Source: Methyloterricola oryzae (GTDB lineage Bacteria > Pseudomonadota > Gammaproteobacteria > Methylococcales > Methylococcaceae). Taken from it: a stretch of 35,423 nucleotides of DNA. The stretch covers positions 1 to 35,423 of the forward strand of contig NZ_JYNS01000025.1 of assembly GCF_000934725.1 (NCBI RefSeq), in the 5' to 3' direction. Below are positions 8,785 through 14,998 of the stretch, one piece after another (position 1 is the stretch's first letter; every line of letters begins with the position of its first letter). The notes below the pieces were generated by a model. That model had not been told where the DNA came from. It ran no database searches and was given only the letters and a program-made list of their open reading frames with translations. The translations under genes were made by a program, and so were the position numbers.

Positions 8785-11319
8785 ATGGGAACATCAATCG
8801 TAAAGGCCTACTTCCTTGGAGCGCTGGTTCTGGCGCAACTGCTTATCGGGATGGTGCTGGCGGCCGATGGCACCCCGTTCGTTAGGACGGAAGAGCGCGA
8901 ACCCTGCGCCAATTATTCCGCCACCAAGCAGCCCTTCTTCGGCGAAACTCATCTGCACACCGCATATTCCTTTGATGCGGTAGCCATAGACACCCGCAAC
9001 ACCCCTGAGCAGGCCTATACCTATGCAAAGGGCGGCCGCGTCGGCCTACCGCCGTGGGCCGACACACGCACCCAGGTGGATGTCCCGTCTGGTCAAGTGT
9101 CGCTGGTCACCGAGCATCCTTACTGCATGCCAGGGGAGCATTGCCAGTTCATGGCGACGCGCACCATCCAGTTCCCGGAAGGGCGCGCGCTGGACTTTGC
9201 CGCGATCACCGATCATTCGGAACAGTTCGGCGAGGCCAATATCTGCACGTTCGAAGCCACCCAGTCGTGTGCCAGCGATAGCGATTGTGACGCTGTAAAC
9301 GGACAGATTTGCTTCATCCCTGCAGGGGACACGAGTGGGTTGTGCAAGCCCAAAGGATATGATGACGCGATCTGTCTTACAGCCCGCGACGAACTCTCGC
9401 GTTTAAGGCAGGGCGCGGCGCCCGGCATCATTGCAGGCTTCGAAAACGTCGCCGAGAATCCTAGTCGCCCCAGTGTCTTATGCGGTTCCGACGGTTCCCA
9501 GTGCACCCAGCAGGCGAAGCTCGTATGGGACAAGATCCAGGCACAGGCCAATAGCGCCTACGACCGAAGTTCCGCCTGCAGTTTCACTTCGCTGATTGCC
9601 TACGAATACACCGCCATGGCCGGCAACGGGCGCTGCGCGGATGCCGACGCGCTGCCTTGTTGGGATCAACGTCAGGACAATCAAGTGCCGGACCAGCCCG
9701 ACAGCAACACGCCTTCGAAGGATTGTCCTAGCGGCGCTGCCTGCATCATGAATTTCACCGGTAATTCGGGCGCCGACAATCTGCACCGTAACGTGATTTT
9801 TCGTAATGATCAGGTCATAGACCAGCCCATCAGTAATGTCGAAAGTCCGTTAGGCTGCGGTTCGGGTGGGGAATGCGATTTGAAACCGCATTTGCCTGTA
9901 GCATCGCCCGTGCGGATGCTCCAGGCGCTGCAGGCAGCATGCAAGGAGAACCCGGCCAAGCCCAATTGCGATGTGCTGACCATCCCCCACAACCCGAACA
10001 TGAGCCGCGGCAGTATGTTCATCCCGCCCGACGACACTCCGGACGGACTCCTGGAAGCAGCACTGCGCCAGGCCTACGAGCCGCTGGTGGAACTGACCCA
10101 GATCAAGGGTCAATCGGAGTGCCGCTACAACGCCAAGACGGGCATGGCATGGACCAATCCGCCCGATGAACTGTGCAGCTTCGAAAATGAAGGCTGGGCC
10201 CGGCTTGGCGGGTCCGCGGAGGGCTACCTGACCGACGATCTGCAAACCACGGAAACCATCCCGCCGCGCAGCTACGTGCGCAACACGCTCGAAAATGGCA
10301 TCGCCTACGCGGCTAAGAATGGCATCAATCCCTTCCAACTCGGTTTTGTCGGGGCCCTGGACAACCACAATGGCACGCCGGGGCAGTCCGATGCCGGGCA
10401 GTATGCGAAGAGCGGCGCCCACGGCATCCAGAGTTTTGCCACCTCCTCGGAAGCGCTGAACGAGCGGTTCTTTCTCGGCATCGAGACCAATGCCGGCGGC
10501 CTGACGGTGGCCTGGGCGGAGGAGAACTCCCGCGATGCGATCTTCACCGCGCTGAAGAACCGGGAGACCTACGCCACCAGCGGCACGCGACCGATCGTGC
10601 GTGTGTTCGGCGGATTCGGGCTGCCCAAGAACCTGTGCAAGTCCAGCGATTTTGCCGAGAGCGGTTATGCCAATGGCGTGCCCATGGGGGGGACTTTGAC
10701 CGGACCGGGCAATGGCCAGCCGCCGCGTTTCGCCATCAGCGCCCTGATGGACCCCGGCTGGCCGGGGCATCCCGGCACGCCGTTGGAGCGGGCGCAGATC
10801 ATCAAAGGCTGGGTGGATGGAAGCGGGCAGACCCACGAGCAGGTGTTCGATGTGGCCGGCAAAGCCAGCAGCAAGGCTCCGGAAAATCAGGTCAACCTGC
10901 GAACCTGCAAGCCCATCGTGAAAGGCAACCAGGAACTCTGCACGGTCTGGACCGATCCGTCGTTCGACCCGCAGCAGCATGCCTTTTACTACGCGCGCGT
11001 GCTGGAGACGTCCAGTTGCCGGTGGACTCAGCAATACTGCAATGCGCGAGGCGTCAATTGCAACAAGCCGATGGGCACCTGCCGCAGCGAGAAGCGCAAG
11101 TTCAACGGCCGTGGCTGCAACAGCAACGATCAGTGCGGGGGCGGTGTCTGCACGCTTCCTCCCAGCTACGAGGAATACGAATACACCCAGTGCTGCAGTG
11201 GCGTCGTGCCCAAGACCGTGCAACAGCGGGCTTGGACTTCGCCCATCTGGTACCGGCCCGCCTCAGCCTCACTTTCCGGGCCGGTGGCGCCCACTGCTCC
11301 ATCACTGGCGGGCCGCTGA
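8785..11319 (+). CDS. DUF3604 family secreted protein with cysteine-rich inserts
   Basis: This encodes 844 aa from an ATG with AAAAGGAG six bases upstream; an in-frame start at 8734 lacks this. Residues about 5-27 form a signal peptide (VLAQLLIGMVLAADG). The body matches DUF3604, a PHP-like metal-hydrolase-related family. The hallmark GETHLHTAYSFDA lies near the mature N-terminus, with AAITDHSEQFGEAN, IPHNPNMS, GALDNHNGTPG and ENSRDAIFTALKNRETYATSGTRPIVRVF downstream. Histidines and acids in these motifs could bind metal. Unusual parts are Cys-rich segments (CTFEATQSCASDSDCDAV and, near the end, CNARGVNCNKPMGTC / GCNSNDQCGGGVC) that resemble disulfide-knot repeats. The substrate is unknown. 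It heads a unit with a parvulin isomerase and a HupE-like protein, an association I recall from other proteobacteria. Confidence 0.85.
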   Translation: MGTSIVKAYFLGALVLAQLLIGMVLAADGTPFVRTEEREPCANYSATKQPFFGETHLHTAYSFDAVAIDTRNTPEQAYTYAKGGRVGLPPWADTRTQVDVPSGQVSLVTEHPYCMPGEHCQFMATRTIQFPEGRALDFAAITDHSEQFGEANICTFEATQSCASDSDCDAVNGQICFIPAGDTSGLCKPKGYDDAICLTARDELSRLRQGAAPGIIAGFENVAENPSRPSVLCGSDGSQCTQQAKLVWDKIQAQANSAYDRSSACSFTSLIAYEYTAMAGNGRCADADALPCWDQRQDNQVPDQPDSNTPSKDCPSGAACIMNFTGNSGADNLHRNVIFRNDQVIDQPISNVESPLGCGSGGECDLKPHLPVASPVRMLQALQAACKENPAKPNCDVLTIPHNPNMSRGSMFIPPDDTPDGLLEAALRQAYEPLVELTQIKGQSECRYNAKTGMAWTNPPDELCSFENEGWARLGGSAEGYLTDDLQTTETIPPRSYVRNTLENGIAYAAKNGINPFQLGFVGALDNHNGTPGQSDAGQYAKSGAHGIQSFATSSEALNERFFLGIETNAGGLTVAWAEENSRDAIFTALKNRETYATSGTRPIVRVFGGFGLPKNLCKSSDFAESGYANGVPMGGTLTGPGNGQPPRFAISALMDPGWPGHPGTPLERAQIIKGWVDGSGQTHEQVFDVAGKASSKAPENQVNLRTCKPIVKGNQELCTVWTDPSFDPQQHAFYYARVLETSSCRWTQQYCNARGVNCNKPMGTCRSEKRKFNGRGCNSNDQCGGGVCTLPPSYEEYEYTQCCSGVVPKTVQQRAWTSPIWYRPASASLSGPVAPTAPSLAGR

Positions 11320-11370
11320 TGTCCAACAGTCCGCCGGCTGACCTTCGTGCGCGGTGTGCTTGAACATCTG

Positions 11371-12366
11371 ATGATCCCCCCCTGGCTGCGCCACCCGCTG
11401 CTGCACTTCCTGCTGATCGGAGCGGCTCTTCTCGCCATCCGATCACTGTGGACGTTTCCCGCGCAGGAGCCGGCTGCGCCGGTGCGCGAACCCGTCGCGG
11501 TCACGGCATCGCGGATGGCCGCCATGCAGGCTGATTTCTCGCGCCGCTGGGGGAGGCCGCCCAGTGCCCAGGAACTCTCGGCCTTGATTTCCCAGAGCGT
11601 GGACGAGGAGATTCTCTACCGGGAAGCAAAATTGCTCGCCCTGGACTACGGCGATCCCAGCGTGCGACGCCGGCTCATCGAGAAGATGCGCCTGGTGGGC
11701 CAACGTCCTGCCAGCAAGCCGGACGAACTGGAGCGGGAAGCGCGGCAGTTGGGGCTCGATGACGATGCCGTGATTCGCCGGCTTCTAATCGAAAAAATGC
11801 GCATTGTTCTGGCCCAGGCCCCTGGGACGCCGCCTATCTCGGAAGCGGAACTGCAACAGTATCTGGACCGGCACCGCGAGCGCTTCGAACTGCCGGAGGA
11901 ACTCAGCTTCCATCACGTGTTTCTCAGCGAGAATCAACGCGGAACCCGGATGCGACAGGATGCGAAAGCGCTGCGCAATCGTATCGCGAAACTTTTGCCC
12001 GCGGCGGCCAGCGGGTTGTCGGATCCCTTCCTGCTCGGTTTGAATCTGCGCGCCTGGTCCAAAAGCCGCCTCATAGCCCGCTTCGGCAAGCCCTTTGCCG
12101 AACAGGTGTTCACGTTGCCGCCGCAGCAGTGGTCGCAAGCCATCGAATCGCCCTATGGACTGCACCTGGTCTGGGTGGAAGCGCGCACGGCGCCGCGCTT
12201 GCCAGCACTGGCGTCGGTCCGGCCGCAAGTGATCGAGGGCGTGCGCCAGGAGCGGGCAGAGTCGCAACTCGCCAAAGGCATGGAGCGCTTGCGAGGGTTG
12301 TACGAGATTCACGTCGACGGTGTTACAGCGCTTTCCAAGCCAGCCACACTGGCGGCGAGCCCTTGA
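11371..12366 (+). CDS. Parvulin-type peptidyl-prolyl isomerase, membrane-anchored
   Basis: This encodes 331 aa if the ATG at 11371 is used; a GTG at 11347 in the same frame is possible. Neither has a clear ribosome-binding site. One N-terminal membrane helix (LRHPLLHFLLIGAALLAIRSLW) anchors a periplasmic chain. A SurA/PpiD-like helical region (ELSALISQSVDEEILYREAKLLALDYGD) precedes a parvulin-like domain from about residue 160 (ELSFHHVFLS through FAEQVFTLPPQQWSQAIESPYGLHLVWVE). Such proteins help fold exported proteins by isomerising Xaa-Pro bonds. The natural client here could be the disulfide-rich DUF3604 protein just upstream, which is inference from gene order. It lies in the same frame as that gene, 51 bases after its stop, and its own stop overlaps the next start (TGATG). 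Confidence 0.82.
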   Translation: MIPPWLRHPLLHFLLIGAALLAIRSLWTFPAQEPAAPVREPVAVTASRMAAMQADFSRRWGRPPSAQELSALISQSVDEEILYREAKLLALDYGDPSVRRRLIEKMRLVGQRPASKPDELEREARQLGLDDDAVIRRLLIEKMRIVLAQAPGTPPISEAELQQYLDRHRERFELPEELSFHHVFLSENQRGTRMRQDAKALRNRIAKLLPAAASGLSDPFLLGLNLRAWSKSRLIARFGKPFAEQVFTLPPQQWSQAIESPYGLHLVWVEARTAPRLPALASVRPQVIEGVRQERAESQLAKGMERLRGLYEIHVDGVTALSKPATLAASP

Positions 12367-13367
12367 TGAAGGCGCTGGGGAAGCTTGTCCTGGCAGGGAT
12401 TGTGTGGGCTCTGTCCGCATGGCCGACAGTTTCCGCACACCCGCTCGATCCCGCGCTGCTGGAAATCCGGGAATCGGCATCGGGACAACTGGACGTGTTG
12501 TGGCGGCTGCCGGCGGCACAAAGCAGCGATTCGCCATTGCAGCCGGTGCTGCCGGACCAGTGCAAGGCGGATTCGGACCCGCTAACAAGCCGGTCCGGCA
12601 CGCAGATAAGCGCCCGCTGGCGTGCGTCCTGCTCCGCGCAGGCGCTCGTAGGCAGTTCGGTTGGGGTCGAGGGTCTGCGCGAGAGCCAGACCGACGCGCT
12701 GCTTCGCATCCACCTGGCGGATGGGCGGCTGATTCAGCAGGTTTTGAAAGGGGATGAGCCCAGGTTCCGGATTCCGGAGCGAACGACAAGCCTGGATGTG
12801 TTCCGCGATTACCTGGGCCTGGGATTCGAACATATCCTGAGTGGCCCGGACCACCTGCTCTTCGTCCTGGGCCTGGTCTTGCTCATAGCCGAATGGAGCC
12901 GCTTGCTGTGGACGATCACGGCTTTCACGGCAGGGCACAGCGTGACATTGTCGCTGGCAGTGCTTGGATTGGTGAGGGTACCGCCGCAACCGGTGGAAGC
13001 GCTGATTGCATTCACCATCGTCGCGGTTGCCGTAGAACTGACCCGGATCAGGCCGGATGCACAGACCTGGATGCAGCGGTTTCCCTGGGTCATGGCGTTC
13101 AGCTTCGGGCTGCTGCACGGCTTCGGTTTTGCCGGCGCGCTCGCCCAAGTAGGGCTTCCCGAACACGAGATACCGATGGCGCTATGCGCTTTCAACCTGG
13201 GTATCGAAGCCGGCCAAATCCTCTGGGTCGCGGCGATAGTCGCGGCTCGGCTCTCCGTGAATTCATTGACCTTGCGGCTGCCGCAAGCCTCAAGGCTGGC
13301 TTCAGCCTACTTCATTGGCTCACTGGGCGCTTACTGGCTGCTGCAACGCACGGCGTCGCTGCTTTAG
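12366..13367 (+). CDS. HupE/UreJ_2-type membrane protein
   Basis: This encodes 333 aa from the ATG that shares one base with the previous stop. A signal peptide (residues 1-24, ending TVSA) is followed by a periplasmic domain of about 110 residues, then some seven membrane helices. The helices carry the family's conserved His/Asp motifs: GFEHILSGPDHLLFVLGL (about residue 153), FTAGHSVTLSLAVLG and LHGFGFAGALAQVGLP. HupE/UreJ proteins are thought to move nickel or cobalt, but members of this long subfamily with an N-terminal domain are not characterised as nickel permeases. No hydrogenase or urease genes are near. Its link with the DUF3604 and isomerase genes suggests that it supplies a metal to, or helps export or anchor, the secreted protein. 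Confidence 0.85.
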   Translation: MKALGKLVLAGIVWALSAWPTVSAHPLDPALLEIRESASGQLDVLWRLPAAQSSDSPLQPVLPDQCKADSDPLTSRSGTQISARWRASCSAQALVGSSVGVEGLRESQTDALLRIHLADGRLIQQVLKGDEPRFRIPERTTSLDVFRDYLGLGFEHILSGPDHLLFVLGLVLLIAEWSRLLWTITAFTAGHSVTLSLAVLGLVRVPPQPVEALIAFTIVAVAVELTRIRPDAQTWMQRFPWVMAFSFGLLHGFGFAGALAQVGLPEHEIPMALCAFNLGIEAGQILWVAAIVAARLSVNSLTLRLPQASRLASAYFIGSLGAYWLLQRTASLL

Positions 13368-13701
13368 TCCCGTATTATCCTATCCGGCATGGAGGCCGAA
13401 GCGCCAAATTAGGGTACGAAGGTTCAATTCCTTGACTGTCGTCTAAATCGAAACCGTGCCTTTGGCGCCACACGCGAAGGCCAGCCCTGCGAACAACCCG
13501 CACGACGGCGGCCAAACCGGCTCGGCATTCCTAATTAAGGGAAACACGACCGCGCCTCTGTGCTGCCACGATAGGGTTCGTATCCGGCACACCGCGCCGC
13601 TGATCTTCAGCCGATTCGCTAGTTGTAAACTCAACCAAGCCTCTGGAAGCTTCCCATCTGTGTCAACAGAACCCAGGGGACTGCCTGCTCTTGCCCTAAA
13701 T
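13368..13701. other. Intergenic stretch before the transposon end
   Basis: No gene is supported here. A T-loop-like hairpin (AAGG-TTCAATT-CCTT, 13419-13433) is too isolated to be a tRNA. The last bases, TAAAT at 13697-13701, abut the transposon end and would be one copy of a 5-bp target duplication. No second copy can be assigned because the other transposon end is missing. Confidence 0.4.
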
Positions 13702-13797
13702 TGTCATTTTCAGAAGACGACTGCACCATCTGACTGGGTTTAGCGCCTGTTGTGCAGGCGACTCCAGACACCGAAGTATCAGAAGTCGTCTTCACCA
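13702..13797 (+). mobile_element. Tn402/Tn5053-family transposon end (IRt-like) with internal TniA-type repeat
   Basis: The block starting TGTCATTTTCAGAAGACGAC and continuing TGCAC (13702-13726) is, as I recall it, very close to the 25-bp terminal repeat of Tn402-family elements and class 1 integrons. An internal repeat at 13777-13797 (TATCAGAAGTCGTCTTCACC) matches its inner part. In Tn402-type ends such repeats bind the TniA transposase. Between them, CGCCTG and CAGGCG (13744-13760) form a hairpin, again as in IRt regions. The end points toward the res site and tniR gene downstream, in the natural order of these elements, but the tniA-tniB-tniQ genes are gone. No opposite end was found in the window. 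Confidence 0.75.
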
Positions 13798-13825
13798 ATC
13801 TCGTCTATGCATCGAATCTAAAGCC

Positions 13826-13972
13826 ATGAACCCATCCGGAGAGCAGGCAGAGCTGTTCTCGCCACAGCCGCAAACCGAGTTCGCCAATTGCCTCTCAAAG
13901 GATGAGCGGAATCGGAAATCGATCCGCTCTTGGCAACCGATGCCTAAGGCGATCGATGAAGCCGTGGCTTGA
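13826..13972 (+). pseudogene. Short open frame inside the transposon remnant
   Basis: An ATG-started frame of 48 codons (beginning MNPSGEQAELFSPQPQTEF) ends at a TGA at 13970-13972. It lies where the tniA gene normally begins in Tn402/Tn5053 elements, so it may be the start of a transposition gene joined to later sequence by deletion. A second fragment in another frame (LATLEKVLTIWVRNWTPLK, ending near 14093) may be a gene tail from the same deletion. I cannot match either to a known Tni protein, so both are uncertain. Confidence 0.25.
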
Positions 13973-14093
13973 TCGGTAACGCCCCGAGTCAGCCGACTCA
14001 CTATTGCGGCTGGCGACTCTTGGGTGGAGCAACCTTGCAACGCTTGAAAAGGTCTTGACGATCTGGGTCAGAAATTGGACTCCACTCAAATGA

Positions 14094-14218
14094 TAGTCAC
14101 ATATCCAACTAAAATGAACGTTTGTAGAACATTCATTAAATTACCGGTTAAGTGACAGTTTTTGACGGCCGGCTCTTTGTCACGCAGACTGTCACATAAA
14201 CGACCGTCTATGTGACAG
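14094..14218 (+). promoter_or_regulatory. Resolution (res) site of the transposon, upstream of tniR
   Basis: Three groups of the same short word lie directly before the resolvase gene. A perfect 10-bp dyad, CTGTCACATA (14189-14198) and TATGTGACAG (14209-14218), spans 30 bp. GTGACA (14152-14157) and TGTCAC (14178-14183) form a second dyad of 32 bp. A third copy, GTCACATA, starts at 14096. Serine resolvases bind three such subsites, exchange strands at one of them and repress their own promoter from there. Which subsite is the crossover site cannot be told. The innermost dyad ends 7 bases before the tniR ATG, so binding there would block expression. Confidence 0.65.
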
Positions 14219-14225
14219 GTGAAAC

Positions 14226-14840
14226 ATGCTGATTGGCTACATGCGTGTCTCGAAGTCCGATGGCTCCCAGGTGTTCGACTTGCAGCGTGATGCCTTGCAG
14301 GTGGCCGGTGTCGAACCGGCACATGTCTATCAAGATCAGGCCTCGGGTCGTCGTGACGACCGCCCCGGTTTGACGGCGGCGCTAAAAGCGCTTCGTGCAG
14401 ACGATACGCTGGTGGTCTGGAAACTGGACCGGCTCGGCCGTGACCTGCGGCACCTGGTCAACATCGTGCATGACCTGGAAGCCCGATGCGTCGGACTCAA
14501 GGTATTGACTGGTCATGGTGCGGCGATCGATACCACAACGGCCGCAGGTAAACTGGTGTTCGGCATTTTTGCTGCCCTCGCTGAATTCGAGCGTGAATTG
14601 ATTTCGGAGCGGACGCGCGCGGGTCTGGCCTCCGCCCGTGCACGGGGTCGCAAAGGGGGCGCGCCCTTCAAGATGACCGCAGCCAAGCTGAAATTGGCCA
14701 TGGCCGCGATGGGGCAACCGGAAACGCAAGTCGGGAAGCTATGTCAGGAATTGGGGATTACCCGGCAGACCCTATACCGGCATGTATCACCCAAAGGAAA
14801 ACTGAGGCAGTACGGAATGAAACTCCTATCTGGCGGATAG
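14226..14840 (+). CDS. tniR: Serine resolvase of Tn5053/Tn402 type (TniR)
   Basis: This encodes 204 aa, full length for a small serine recombinase. The catalytic Ser9 lies in YMRVSKSDG. The rest of the domain follows the family: QDQASGRRDDRPGL, LVVWKLDRLGRDLRHLV, GAAIDTTTAAGKLVFGIFAALAEFERELISERT, then ARGRKGG and a C-terminal helix-turn-helix (VGKLCQELGITRQTLYRHV). The sequence strongly resembles the TniR resolvases that resolve cointegrates during transposition of Tn5053 and Tn402. All catalytic motifs are intact, so it may still be active on the adjacent res site although the transposase genes have been lost. Start: ATG at 14226 with AGGTG five bases upstream. Confidence 0.9.
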   Translation: MLIGYMRVSKSDGSQVFDLQRDALQVAGVEPAHVYQDQASGRRDDRPGLTAALKALRADDTLVVWKLDRLGRDLRHLVNIVHDLEARCVGLKVLTGHGAAIDTTTAAGKLVFGIFAALAEFERELISERTRAGLASARARGRKGGAPFKMTAAKLKLAMAAMGQPETQVGKLCQELGITRQTLYRHVSPKGKLRQYGMKLLSGG

Positions 14841-14998
14841 TTCTACCGCCCGATACGAAAATCAGTCGACGGAGGAGACTTGGTTACCTTTCCCCGTCAG
14901 TCGCTCGCGATAATGCCGAGAAAGTGATCAAGCATCACCATTTATAGCGGGACTATTGGGAAACGCGGACCATAATAACAATAAAAAAGGTTGGGGAC

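Noticed and set aside
13419-13433. T-loop-like hairpin (AAGG-TTCAATT-CCTT) that might be a tRNA 3' end or integration site
   Set aside because: The stem is only 4 bp, there is no acceptor, D or anticodon arm upstream, and no CCA end.
14189-14218. CTGTCACATAAACGACC read as a Pho box before the resolvase
   Set aside because: The words do not keep the 11-bp direct-repeat spacing; they form a perfect dyad and sit where a resolvase res site is expected.
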